From: Rhodobacteraceae bacterium EL53
Lineage (GTDB): Bacteria; Pseudomonadota; Alphaproteobacteria; Rhodobacterales; Rhodobacteraceae
DNA length: 64,000 nt
Reading direction: 5' to 3'
Assembly: GCA_900313015.1 (NCBI GenBank)
Contig: OMPR01000013.1
Coordinates: forward strand, 934,747-998,746
The notes under the pieces are model-generated. The model had not been told where the DNA came from. It saw only the letters and a program-made list of their open reading frames with translations, and ran no database searches. This document shows, piece after piece, positions 16,458 through 25,126 of this stretch. Position numbers and translations under genes: made by a program. How positions within the stretch are numbered: the first letter of the stretch is position 1; each line of letters opens with the position of its first letter.

Positions 16458-17816
16458 TCAGACGTTGAGCAGCAGGTGTTCGCGTTCCCAAGGCGAAATC
16501 ACTTGCAGAAACTCGTCATATTCCGCGCGTTTGACGATGCCATAGACACGGGCAAAATCAGGGCCGAGGACCTCGTGTAGAGCGGTTGCCTCTTCAAACA
16601 GATCAAGCGCTTGGCCCATAACTTGTGGGATATCGCCTTCGCCCTCGTAAGCATCGCCTTTGAATTGACGACGGGGGCGGTTTTCTTCGATCAGACCCAG
16701 ATAGCCACAGGCCAATGAGGCGGCGATGCCCAAATAAGGGTTGCAGTCCATGCCCGCGATCCGGTTCTCGACCCGGCGGGACGATGCGCTTGATAGGGGA
16801 ACGCGGATGCCAGTTGTGCGGTTGTCGCGGGCCCATTCCAGATTGATCGGGGCGGCGTGGTCTTTGACGTATCTGCGATAGGAGTTCACATAGGGTGCCA
16901 TGACGGCCAAAGCCGAGGGCAGGTGGGTCTGTAGCCCAGCAATGAAGTGATAAAACGCGTCTGTCTCACCACCCTGAGGGCCGGAAAAGATGTTTTCGCC
17001 AGTTTCGATGTCGATGATCGAATGGTGGATATGCATGGCAGAGCCGGGCTCGTGTTCGATAGGTTTGGCCATGAAGGTGGCGAAACAATCGTGACGCAGA
17101 GCCGCTTCGCGAATGAGGCGTTTGAAATAGAATACCTCGTCAGCCAGTTTGACGGGATCGCCATGTAGTAAGTTGATTTCCAGTTGACCTGCACCGCCCT
17201 CTTGGGTGATGCCGTCGATCTCGAACCCCTGATGTTCGGCAAAGTCGTAGATATCGTCGATGACCGGGCCAAATTCATCCACGGCCGTCATCGAATAGGC
17301 CTGACGGGCGGCGGCCGGGCGGCCTGATCGTCCCATCATCGGCTTGATTTCATGCGCCGGGTCGATGTTGCGGGCGACCAGAAAGAACTCCATTTCCGGG
17401 GCCACAATCGGTTCCCAGCCTTTGTCGCGATAGAGCTGCACAACGCGTTTGAGCACGTTGCGCGGGCTGAATGGGATGGGGTTGTCGTCCCGATCATAGG
17501 CGTCGTGGATCACTTGCAGCGTCCAGTCACCGGTCCAGGGTGCGGCGGTAGCGGTGGAGAAATCGGGTTTAAGGATCATGTCCTTTTCGATGAACCCGTC
17601 TTCGTCTGCGGCCTCGCCCCAATCGCCGGTGATGGTCTGATAGAAGACGCTGTCAGGCAGGTGGAAATAGCTTTGGCGCGCAAATTTCTTGGCGGGTACG
17701 GCCTTACCTCGGGCAATGCCCGGCAGGTCTGAAATGATGCATTCGACTTCGTCCAACCGACGCCCCTCAAGATAGGTGCGTGCGCCTTCGGGGAGGTTGT
17801 CTGTCCAATCGGCCAT
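16458..17816 (-). CDS. glutamine synthetase-family ligase (gamma-glutamyl-amine synthetase-like)
   Basis: A 452-residue glutamine-synthetase-fold ligase. GGAGQLEINL, MAKPIEHEPGSAMHIHHSI and NRTTGIRVPLSS are the metal, ammonia-side and ATP-binding blocks of the GlnA fold. The family branch is the PuuA-like type that joins glutamate to amines rather than the housekeeping GlnA, which carries a different, adenylylated tyrosine loop. Amine specificity cannot be read from sequence. The ATG at 17816 overlaps the upstream amidotransferase stop (TGATG), so the longer frame to 17864 is not used. It forms one unit with the amidotransferase and the second GS-like gene. Confidence 0.85.
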   Translation of the reverse strand: MADWTDNLPEGARTYLEGRRLDEVECIISDLPGIARGKAVPAKKFARQSYFHLPDSVFYQTITGDWGEAADEDGFIEKDMILKPDFSTATAAPWTGDWTLQVIHDAYDRDDNPIPFSPRNVLKRVVQLYRDKGWEPIVAPEMEFFLVARNIDPAHEIKPMMGRSGRPAAARQAYSMTAVDEFGPVIDDIYDFAEHQGFEIDGITQEGGAGQLEINLLHGDPVKLADEVFYFKRLIREAALRHDCFATFMAKPIEHEPGSAMHIHHSIIDIETGENIFSGPQGGETDAFYHFIAGLQTHLPSALAVMAPYVNSYRRYVKDHAAPINLEWARDNRTTGIRVPLSSASSRRVENRIAGMDCNPYLGIAASLACGYLGLIEENRPRRQFKGDAYEGEGDIPQVMGQALDLFEEATALHEVLGPDFARVYGIVKRAEYDEFLQVISPWEREHLLLNV

Positions 17817-18493
17817 CAGGCCCTCGCTTTCTGGAAAAAATCTGCCATTTGAGTGGCCAGCCATGCGGCGTCGGTTGGGGCCTGTGTTTGATTGGCGGCG
17901 GCGTGCAGCAGGTCATCTGGGACGACGCCGGGGCCATAATCCTGAAGCAGGCCATCAATAAAGGGGCCGTCGAATTCGGGGTGGGCCTGCACGGTCCAGA
18001 TGTGGTCGTCGTACGCCAGCACTGCGTGTTCGCAGTGGGCGTTGCTGGCGAGGGTTCGGGCATTGGAGGGGGCTGCGATCACCTGATCCTGATGCCACGC
18101 ATTCAGGGCGATGGTTTTGCCGTCCAGCTCGTATTCGGTATATCCGACAGCCCAGCCGCCTTGGAATTTCTCGACCTGTCCGCCCAAAGCCTTGGCGATG
18201 ATCTGGTGGCCAAAACAGACGCCGATCAGCGGCTTTTTCGCGTAATTGATATCGCGGATGAGTTGTTCAAGTGTGGGGAGCCAAGCGTGGTCTTCGTAGA
18301 CGCCGTGCAGGGAGCCAGGGATCAGCCACCCATCGGCTTGGTCTACCGAAGGGCTTGCTCCGTCCAGTAGGTCAAAGCTGCTGAATTCAAAATCCCGGCC
18401 GTTCAAGAGGCGCGCGAACATCTGGTCAAAATTGCCATGGGTTTCGCGAAGTGGGTCTGGCGTGTGGCCGGCGAGGAGGATGCCGATTTTCAT
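17816..18493 (-). CDS. class I glutamine amidotransferase-like protein
   Basis: A 225-residue class I glutamine amidotransferase domain standing alone. The catalytic Cys is in GVCFGHQIIA and the His/Glu pair in QAHPEFDG. An oxyanion segment WLIPGSLHGVYEDHAWL precedes them. In this context it could hydrolyse a gamma-glutamylated catabolic intermediate, as PuuD does, although PuuD belongs to a different subgroup (peptidase C26). It could also feed ammonia to one of the ligases. It is sandwiched between two GS-like genes, overlaps the downstream one by TGATG, and is separated by 59 bp from the upstream one. Confidence 0.82.
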   Translation of the reverse strand: MKIGILLAGHTPDPLRETHGNFDQMFARLLNGRDFEFSSFDLLDGASPSVDQADGWLIPGSLHGVYEDHAWLPTLEQLIRDINYAKKPLIGVCFGHQIIAKALGGQVEKFQGGWAVGYTEYELDGKTIALNAWHQDQVIAAPSNARTLASNAHCEHAVLAYDDHIWTVQAHPEFDGPFIDGLLQDYGPGVVPDDLLHAAANQTQAPTDAAWLATQMADFFQKARA

Positions 18494-18552
18494 AAATCAC
18501 CTGATGTTGGGCTGTTTCACGCTAGACGAAGAGCGGCAGACGCAGCAAGTCG

Positions 18553-19872
18553 TTACACTGCGTTCAGATAGCTTAACCAATGTGTTTCAGGCGGGCGGTC
18601 CGCGAAACGCGCGATTTCCTGGCGTTTGGTCATGGCAAGATAGCGGATCAAATCAGCGGGTAGAATCCGCGTCATGAGCGGGTCGGTTTCCAGTGCTGTG
18701 ATCGCTTCGGCCCAATTGGCGGCCAGTTGCGGGACATTGGGAACCTCATAGGCGTTGCCGGTGATCGGGGGCGGCGGTGTTATGGAATCCTCGATACCGA
18801 TGAGGGCCGCGCCGAGGACGCTGGCGAGCATCAGGTAGGGGTTGATATCGCCCCCTGCAACGCGGTGTTCGATCCGGCGGGCGGCGGGTGCACCACCGGG
18901 AATACGGATGGCGGCGGTGCGGTTTTCATAGGCCCAGCACGCCGCGGTGGGCGCGTGGGCACCGGGGACCAGTCGGTCATAGGAATTGCCATGCGGGGCA
19001 AAGATCAATGTGCTGGTGGGCATAGCAGCAAGACATCCAGCCACGGCTTGGCGCAAAAGATCGGTGCCGTCTGGGCCGCCATCATCAAAGATATTGCGTC
19101 CGAATTTGTCTACGACAGAGAAATGCACATGCATCCCGTTGCCCGCGTCATCGGCATAGGGTTTGGCCATGAAGGTCGCAGCAAACCCGTGTTTGCGGGC
19201 AAGGCCGCGCACCAGATCCTTGAACAGCCAAGCGTCATCTGCGCTGCGCAGTGCGTCTTGGTGGTTCAGGTTGATTTCGAACTGGCCGACGCCGCCTTCT
19301 GAGATCGAAGTTTGGGCGGGTATGTCCATGGTTTCGCAGGCGTCATAGAGATCGGTAAAAAAGCCATCAAAGGCATCCAGTTCAGCCATGGAGAGGACGG
19401 ATTCGTTAACGAGGCGGCGCTGTGTCAGCGGGTTCATAGGGGGCCGTGGTGTGGTGCCGCTGTCATCCAGTAATGTGAATTCCATCTCGGTTGCGGCAAT
19501 GACTGTCCAGCCCCGCGCGGCATAGCGGTCCAACACAGCGGCAAGCGCGTGGCGCGGGTCAGCGACAAACGGGGTGCCATCGTCGTGGTGCATTGTCATG
19601 GGAAACAGCGCTGTTGGGCTGTTGATCCACGGCATGGGCACGGGCCCCCTATCGGTCGGAAGCAGGACTGCGTCGGCATCGCCCGTTTCAAACACCAGTG
19701 GGCTGTCAGCAATGTCAGCCCCCCACAGATCCACGTTGAGAGCCGAATAGGGCATTCTGACCGCGCCAGTGCTGAGCTTGGGAGCATAAGCCGAGGGCAC
19801 GCGTTTGCCACGCATCTGGCCGTTCAGATCGCAAATTCCAATGCGCAAAGTGTGCAGGTGGCTAACGTCCAT
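18553..19872 (-). CDS. second glutamine synthetase-family ligase
   Basis: A 439-residue GS-fold ligase, paralogous to the gene at 16458-17816 but clearly diverged. It has GVGQFEINLNHQ, FMAKPYADDAGNGMHVHFSV and NRTAAIRIPGGA, plus a shortened N terminus (RIGICDLNGQMRGKRVP). It is predicted to ligate glutamate to an amine. The ATG at 19872 has AGGAGAG 4 nt upstream, which fits better than the open frame to 19941. It is the first gene of the GS-GATase-GS operon and lies directly behind a ruined cyclase gene, from which it is separated by about 80 bp. Confidence 0.85.
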   Translation of the reverse strand: MDVSHLHTLRIGICDLNGQMRGKRVPSAYAPKLSTGAVRMPYSALNVDLWGADIADSPLVFETGDADAVLLPTDRGPVPMPWINSPTALFPMTMHHDDGTPFVADPRHALAAVLDRYAARGWTVIAATEMEFTLLDDSGTTPRPPMNPLTQRRLVNESVLSMAELDAFDGFFTDLYDACETMDIPAQTSISEGGVGQFEINLNHQDALRSADDAWLFKDLVRGLARKHGFAATFMAKPYADDAGNGMHVHFSVVDKFGRNIFDDGGPDGTDLLRQAVAGCLAAMPTSTLIFAPHGNSYDRLVPGAHAPTAACWAYENRTAAIRIPGGAPAARRIEHRVAGGDINPYLMLASVLGAALIGIEDSITPPPPITGNAYEVPNVPQLAANWAEAITALETDPLMTRILPADLIRYLAMTKRQEIARFADRPPETHWLSYLNAV

Positions 19873-19952
19873 GGTGCTCTCCTGAATGCTCTGAGTTGAG
19901 ATGTACCGGAGGGAAATCAGGTTGTCACGAAATATGATCAAATTATTAGGAG

Positions 19953-21497
19953 TTAAGAAACCATGCCAGACTGAAGGGGACGAAGATGAATCTTATGAGC
20001 CTTTCGGCCGTAAACATTTCTCAGGCAAATTTTGTGGCGAACTCCCTTGAGGTGAACTTGCCTGCAATCCGCTATATCGAATGCGTCTTGGACTAGATCA
20101 GAGGTTGTTTTCAGTGACAGTTACGCCATCCAAGATGCCCTGTTTTTGCACGCGGGCTGTGAAATTTACGTATAGCCCAATGATCGTGTTAGGCATCTGA
20201 TTAGAACTACCAAATGTTCCTGCATTTCTAACGCCATCGATACACAATTCATGGCGTCTTGCTTTTGCCCTTAACTAACCGGGTCGTCAAAAAAAATGAT
20301 GATTGCGTCTCTAACGTATTTGCCCAGTGCCACTCCGTGGCGCGAAGAGATCTGAGACATTTCAGAAAAATATTCATTCTGAATCTGGGTCAGGTTGGCT
20401 GGATTCAAAGTGTTCGAAACCTCGGTGAAGCCCTCTATTTCACTTATGAAGATGGTCGAGAGTTTGGGTTTCGCTGAAATGTCGTCTTGGGATTCTCCGT
20501 CCATAACCGCACCTCAAAGTTGGTGCGGGAGACATTTTGAAAGTGTCTGGAAAACGGTTCGATGCTCTCGATCCTGAAGTTTTAAGGACGCGGACAAAGC
20601 CGATAGCTTTGCCATAACGATAAGGCGCAACCTATATACAAGAGTTGCGATTGTGGTCAGCGCTAGACCAAAAACCAAGGCGAGAGAGGGTAGCCAATGG
20701 TTGTATGTCGTCGCCCACTCAGGCGGAGTGCGAATAATCACCTGCCGTTTCTGGTTGGCGATTTCTACACTCTGAGACACGGCAGGATTTGTGGTTCGTG
20801 TTAAATCGCAGGCTTGGCTGGAAAAAATTAACTGGCATTCATCTGTACTCAAGGTTGCAAACATTTGGATGTCTGCGGTTCCATACCGATCCGCACAAGG
20901 CCCGAGTGCGGTTTCAGTCAGTTTGTTTTCCGGTCCCAATACCAGCGTAATCGGCAACGAGGCGAAAACCCGACGGAGCCGGATAGCTGTCTCAAACGTC
21001 GTTGTTCGGATTCTCTCAGACTTCACATCAAAGCTCAAAGCGGCTTCGTTTCCTAATATGGGCTGCATGTCGAAGACGGGAAAATATTCAGAACGCGAGT
21101 GGGTGGATATCAGCTTCCCGCCCCTCCCTTGTTCGGTAAGATGAAACGCTTTTAACCCGGCCTATCTTGCATTTCTTTCGAAAGCTTCACGTCCTGTTGC
21201 AGTGATTTCTATTGCTGAGGTTTGCCATCGGGTAATTGGCAGAGAGCGCAAGATGTGCGGTTTCACGATCATGCTCCACGCGTTCCAACATGTCATATGC
21301 AACGAAAGAGAGGGATGCTCCGATAGAGGCAACTGGAAAAGCGGAATGACCTCAGCCAGGCGAAGTCGAGTTTTCGACCGGATATAGTCACTGGAATAGC
21401 TTTCTTTAACGGAACAGCTCAAACGGCTGATCCAATTGATAAAGGGTGAGAAAGAGTGTACGGCCGCAACTTGCTCTATATCACTGCAAAACACCAC
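19953..21497 (-). pseudogene. inactivated CHASE-domain class III adenylate/guanylate cyclase
   Basis: Reading the minus strand from 21497 in one frame gives the N-terminal part of a CHASE sensor (SDIEQVAAV..., EAFERNAR), a TAG at 21162-21164, then AGLKAFHLTEQ, YFPVFDMQPILGNEAALSFD, a membrane helix, and a TGA at 20514-20516. The cyclase domain follows (STIFISEIEGFTEV, DAIIIFFDDPVS), then a TAA at 20271-20273 and DAMNCVSMALEMQ. After that about 30 expected residues are missing and the frame shifts (GTFGSSNQMPNTIIG), and a further shift leads to VHLKGVRHKICLRNVYG, ending near 19953. The first metal-binding Asp is Glu (SEIEGF). The N-terminal membrane helix is not found. Three different stops plus a deletion mean the gene is dead. 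Order is CHASE, TM, cyclase. Confidence 0.88.
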
Positions 21498-21555
21498 TCT
21501 TTAGGGGGGTGTTCTCGTGAAGTGAGGTGTTATCTGAAATTGGCGATGCCGGTGA

Positions 21556-22362
21556 TTAGCGGATTAAATTGGGGCGAATGCGCAGTTTGGCGCGACGTGC
21601 TGAGGGCAGGTGACTGTTCAGCCGTTTATTGATCAATCCGAACACACCCACAATCACCAGTGTGACTATGATGAAGTAGAACGCCAAAATGGGGTAAGGC
21701 ACAAAGGGGTTGAACGTTTTGTCAGCAAAGTAGCTGGCGTAGTAGAGCGCATCGCCTTTTTGACGCCACGCGGGGAAGCCCGAAAAATAGACCAGTGTGG
21801 TGGCGTGAAACAGAAAGATCGCCTCGTTCGTGTAAGCAGGCCAGGCCAAGCGCAGCATTGTTGGCCAGATGATCCGTTTGAAGCGGGGCCAGCCGGACAT
21901 GCCATATGCATCGGCGGCTTCGGTGTCGCCCTTGGGGATGGAGCGTAGCGCACCATAAAAGATCTCAGCCGTGTAGGCAGATGTGTTCAGGAACAGTGTT
22001 ATCAATGCTCCCAACCATGCGGCGGTAAACGGGCCAAAGAAGGGGTGGACCCCCTTAAGGTTCAAAAACAGGAAGTAGGCAAAGAAGAACTGAATGAACA
22101 GGGGCGAGCCACGGAACAGAAAGATGAACCACTCTGCCGGTTTGCGGAACAGGCGGCTGGACGAGGATTTGGCCACGGCCAGTGCGGTTGCAAAGAAGAA
22201 CCCAAACAACAATGCCAGAACACCAAAGTAAATGTTCCAGATCATACCAGATCCGATCAGAGTGAATTGTTCACACAGGGTGAAATCGGATTTGGGCAGG
22301 AGGCGCTCGCCATAGCCGATCGAACGCAGGCCATAGTCCTGAATGGTCTGAAAACAGCTCAT
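21556..22362 (-). CDS. polar amino acid ABC transporter permease (HisM/GlnP-like)
   Basis: A 268-residue permease with about five membrane helices. The N-terminal block FLFRGSPLFIQFFFAYFL and the EAA loop EAADAYGMSGWPRFKRIIWP, which contacts the ATPase, mark the HisMQ family. It is the last gene of the four-gene transporter operon. The ATG at 22362 has a full AAGGAGG ribosome binding site with 6-nt spacing, but this site is folded into a perfect hairpin (22367-22387). The dead cyclase gene lies downstream, 59 bp after the stop. Confidence 0.88.
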   Translation of the reverse strand: MSCFQTIQDYGLRSIGYGERLLPKSDFTLCEQFTLIGSGMIWNIYFGVLALLFGFFFATALAVAKSSSSRLFRKPAEWFIFLFRGSPLFIQFFFAYFLFLNLKGVHPFFGPFTAAWLGALITLFLNTSAYTAEIFYGALRSIPKGDTEAADAYGMSGWPRFKRIIWPTMLRLAWPAYTNEAIFLFHATTLVYFSGFPAWRQKGDALYYASYFADKTFNPFVPYPILAFYFIIVTLVIVGVFGLINKRLNSHLPSARRAKLRIRPNLIR

Positions 22363-22366
22363 GCCC

Positions 22367-22387
22367 GACCTCCTTGGAAAGGAGGTC
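22367..22387 (-). promoter_or_regulatory. hairpin enclosing the ribosome binding site of the distal permease
   Basis: On the minus strand, GACCTCCTT and AAGGAGGTC (9-bp perfect arms, 3-nt loop) form a stem whose downstream arm is the whole Shine-Dalgarno sequence of the gene starting at 22362. The stem would block ribosome entry unless opened by the translating upstream ribosome or by another factor. Confidence 0.7.
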
Positions 22388-22399
22388 GTGTGCGCGAAA

Positions 22400-22418
22400 G
22401 CGCCTGTGTCACAGGCGC
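22400..22418. repeat. second perfect inverted repeat between the two permease genes
   Basis: GCGCCTGTG/CACAGGCGC with a single-base spacer (22400-22408, 22410-22418). As DNA it is a near-perfect palindrome; as RNA the real loop would be larger. It lies 12 nt from the RBS hairpin in the 91-bp gap between the permease genes. No T-run follows on the minus strand. Confidence 0.55.
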
Positions 22419-22453
22419 GTGCGGCACCCGGTTGTGGTGTGCAATACGGTTCT

Positions 22454-23341
22454 TCATGCCGGTGCCCCCTTACGCTGGGCTTCGCCGCCAGAGGTGGCCT
22501 GACCGTAGGTGAGTTTGGTCATGATGCGCTCAAGGAAGATCTCGGACACGCGGGTAAAGGCGAGGTAAAACACCAGCAGGAACAAGAAATACCACATGCG
22601 CCAGTCGCCGTGCGGGTAGCTGGTGAATTTGGAGGTCTTGGTCCCCCCGAGTTCCCGCGCCCAATAGACAATGTCTTCGACGCCAAGCAGGAACAAAAGC
22701 GGCGTGGCTTTGATCAAAACCATCCACAGATTGCTGAGACCGGGCAGGGCAAAGACCCACATTTGTGGAACAAGAATGCGCCAGAAAGTTTGGCGATGGC
22801 TCATCCCGTAAGCTTCGGCTGTTTCCAACTGGGCATGAGGCACGGCGCGCATGGCTCCAAACAGGACGTTGGCCGCAAAGGCGCCAAACACGATGGCAAA
22901 GGTGATAACGGCCAGCGAAAACCCATAGGTTTCGTGAACCCATTCAGGCGATGTGCCCAACGGCAGCTTGGCTGCAGAGCACACAAGGAAGTCGTTGCCT
23001 TGGCGGATGGGGTCGGTCCATTCGGGACACAGCACCTTATGGCGGGTCCACTCGAACGCCTGATCCAGCGCAATGACAAAAAATAGGAAGAAGGCAATAT
23101 CGGGTACACCGCGCACGATGGCTATATATCCTTTGCCCAACCAGCTGATCGGTGCAAAACGGGCGCGGGCGGCCATGGCACCGGCGAACCCAAACCCCAA
23201 CGCAACAGGGGCGGTTACAGCAAGCAATGCCAGAACTTTGAGGAAAGACATGTAGAACGACATGTGAACGCCGTTCGTGAGATAACACGAAAACCAGCGG
23301 AACGTTCCGAGCGTATCGGGATCAGCGCAGTAGGAAAACAT
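22454..23341 (-). CDS. polar amino acid ABC transporter permease (HisQ/ArtQ-like)
   Basis: A 295-residue permease of the HisMQ family, longer than usual because of an insert of about 50 residues between helices 2 and 3 (RHKVLCPEWTDPIRQGNDFL). Blocks present are IVRGVPDIAFFLFFVIALD and the EAA loop ETAEAYGMSHRQTFWRILVP. The start MFSYCADPDTLGTF resembles Roseobacter homologues I recall. It follows the binding-protein gene (start 24166) in the operon and pairs with the permease at 21556-22362 as a heterodimeric channel. Confidence 0.88.
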   Translation of the reverse strand: MFSYCADPDTLGTFRWFSCYLTNGVHMSFYMSFLKVLALLAVTAPVALGFGFAGAMAARARFAPISWLGKGYIAIVRGVPDIAFFLFFVIALDQAFEWTRHKVLCPEWTDPIRQGNDFLVCSAAKLPLGTSPEWVHETYGFSLAVITFAIVFGAFAANVLFGAMRAVPHAQLETAEAYGMSHRQTFWRILVPQMWVFALPGLSNLWMVLIKATPLLFLLGVEDIVYWARELGGTKTSKFTSYPHGDWRMWYFLFLLVFYLAFTRVSEIFLERIMTKLTYGQATSGGEAQRKGAPA

Positions 23342-23443
23342 CAGGATCCAAGAGCGGTGGCATCAGCAGCAGCCCAATGGCTGGCGTCGCGGCGCGTGGG
23401 GCAAAGGGTCCGCATGTTTCCATACGGACCCTCTGGATTTAGA

Positions 23444-24166
23444 TTAGTAGGTGGCGGTTTCTTCGCCGAACCACTTTTTCAGCAGGGTGTTCAGTGTGCC
23501 ATCTGCTTTCATTGCGGTGATGCCCGCATCGAATTTCGCACGCAGTTCGCCGTCGCTTTCGCGCAGGCCCATGCCTACACCACCGCCCAATGGAACCGGC
23601 TCGCCAACAAAGACGAGAGTGCCATTGGATTCTTCGACCAAGGGAACCAGATAGTCACGGTCGGCCAAAACAGCATCGGCTTCGCCATTGCGAACGGCTG
23701 CGATTGTTTCTTCGGGCGTTGCGAATTCAACAAGAGTTGCACCGGATTCAGCAACGTGGCCAGCTTGGATGGTTGCGGTCTGAGCAGCAACAACGCCGCC
23801 ATTTACATCAACACCTTCGGCAGCACCGACATAGGCGGAGTTGGTCGGCGGATAGTAATCCTGCGTGAAGTCGATGACTTCGTCACGCTCGGCTGTGATC
23901 GACATGCCGGCGATGATGGTGTCGTAGTTGCCGGACACGAGGTTGGGGATGATCGAATCCCAGTCGTTTTTAACCCACTCACAGGTCAGGCTGGCGCGCT
24001 TGCACAGCTCATCGCCCACTTCACGCTCGAAACCGTCGATTTCGCCGGCGTCGTTGATGAAGTTGTAGGGAGGGTATGCGCCCTCAGTGCCCATGCGGAC
24101 AGTTTCAGCCATTGCCATGCCAGCGGTCAGCGCCAACGCAGCTGTAGTCAGGATCAGCTTGTTCAT
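23444..24166 (-). CDS. periplasmic substrate-binding protein of a LAO/HisJ-type amino acid transporter
   Basis: A 240-residue type II binding protein. The signal peptide covers residues 1-20, with cleavage after GMAMA. The mature N terminus TVRMGTEGAYPPYNF and the LCKRASLTCEWVKNDWDSIIPNL region with paired cysteines (LC..TC) match the lysine/arginine/ornithine- and histidine-binding (LAO/HisJ) group. SITAERDEVIDFTQDYY is the family signature. The natural ligand is probably a cationic amino acid or derivative. The reading frame extends to 24259, but the ATG at 24166 has GGAGA upstream and begins the signal peptide. Confidence 0.9.
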   Translation of the reverse strand: MNKLILTTAALALTAGMAMAETVRMGTEGAYPPYNFINDAGEIDGFEREVGDELCKRASLTCEWVKNDWDSIIPNLVSGNYDTIIAGMSITAERDEVIDFTQDYYPPTNSAYVGAAEGVDVNGGVVAAQTATIQAGHVAESGATLVEFATPEETIAAVRNGEADAVLADRDYLVPLVEESNGTLVFVGEPVPLGGGVGMGLRESDGELRAKFDAGITAMKADGTLNTLLKKWFGEETATY

Positions 24167-24200
24167 TTTTGTGTCTCCCATCGTTTTTTGTTGGTTATGA

Positions 24201-24977
24201 TTATGCGGCCTGCGTTGCGGAGAGAAACCCGCGCAGCCGGTCGGATTTGGGCGCGCCAAAGACGTCGTCGGGCGTGCCTTCTTCTTCGATCAAGCCTTGG
24301 TGAAGGAACACCACGTGGCTTGAGATATCGGCGGCCATTTTCATGTCATGGGTCACGATAAGCATCGTGCGTCCCTCTGCCGCCAGATCTTTGATAACTT
24401 TGATGACTTCTTGTTCCAACTCTGGATCCAAAGCCGAGGTCGGTTCGTCAAATAACAACGCCTCTGGTTCCATGCACAGACCACGCGCAATCGCTGCGCG
24501 TTGCTGTTGACCGCCAGACAGCTGTGCCGGATAGTTGTCGCATTTGTCGCCAATTCCGACCTTGTCCAGATAGCGCCGGGCACTGTCCTCGACTTCGGCT
24601 TTGTCGCGACCCAGCACGGTAATCGGGGCTTCCATCACGTTTTGCAGGATGGTCATGTGAGCCCAAAGGTTAAATTGCTGAAACACCATCGATAGGTTTG
24701 TGCGAATACGCAGTACCTGTTTCGCGTCGGCCGGGCGGCGCGCGTGGGTCTCGCCTTTCCAAGTGACGGGTTCGCCTTTGAACAGGATCTCGCCTTGCTG
24801 GCTGTCTTCAAGCAGATTGCAGCAGCGCAGCAGGGTGGATTTTCCTGATCCAGAGGACCCGATCAAGGACACCACGTCGCCCCGATGTGCGGTGATATCG
24901 ACCCCCTTGAGAACTTCGAGTTGTCCAAAGCTTTTGTGGAGGTTGGTGATCTGGATAACGGCTGAGGTGTCTGTCAC
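24201..24977 (-). CDS. amino acid ABC transporter ATP-binding protein (HisP/GlnQ-like)
   Basis: A 258-residue ABC ATPase. The Walker A motif is GSSGSGKST, the Q-loop is MVFQQFNLWAHMT, the signature is LSGGQQQRAAIARG, the Walker B motif is LLFDEPTSALDPE and the switch His is in IVTHDMKMA. NLWAHMTILQNV is characteristic of the polar amino acid (PAAT/HisP) family. It is the first gene of its operon, followed 34 nt later by the binding-protein gene and then two permeases. The 149 bp upstream hold the promoter, which I cannot place with confidence. Confidence 0.92.
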   Translation of the reverse strand: MTDTSAVIQITNLHKSFGQLEVLKGVDITAHRGDVVSLIGSSGSGKSTLLRCCNLLEDSQQGEILFKGEPVTWKGETHARRPADAKQVLRIRTNLSMVFQQFNLWAHMTILQNVMEAPITVLGRDKAEVEDSARRYLDKVGIGDKCDNYPAQLSGGQQQRAAIARGLCMEPEALLFDEPTSALDPELEQEVIKVIKDLAAEGRTMLIVTHDMKMAADISSHVVFLHQGLIEEEGTPDDVFGAPKSDRLRGFLSATQAA

Positions 24978-25126
24978 GTTGGGTCCGGTGTTGTAGGATC
25001 GATTAATGAGCTAATAGGTCGCAATTTTCGGCGCAATGCAACGTTCAAAAGGGAAGTTCAAGGGGGCAAATTAACAAATTGACCATAGGGAATGCTGTTT
25101 TTTGCCCGGATCGGCAGATTGATGGT

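Noticed and set aside
20271..21164. In-frame TAG, TGA and TAA as programmed readthrough or selenocysteine sites
   Set aside because: Three different stop codons plus a deletion and frameshifts further on point to decay, not recoding.
23264..24361. Long plus-strand reading frame (365 codons) opposite the transporter genes
   Set aside because: It spans two clearly coding minus-strand genes and their gap. Such shadows arise from codon bias.
24978..25126. Named promoter elements for the transporter operon
   Set aside because: No -35/-10 pair or regulator box is clear enough to list.
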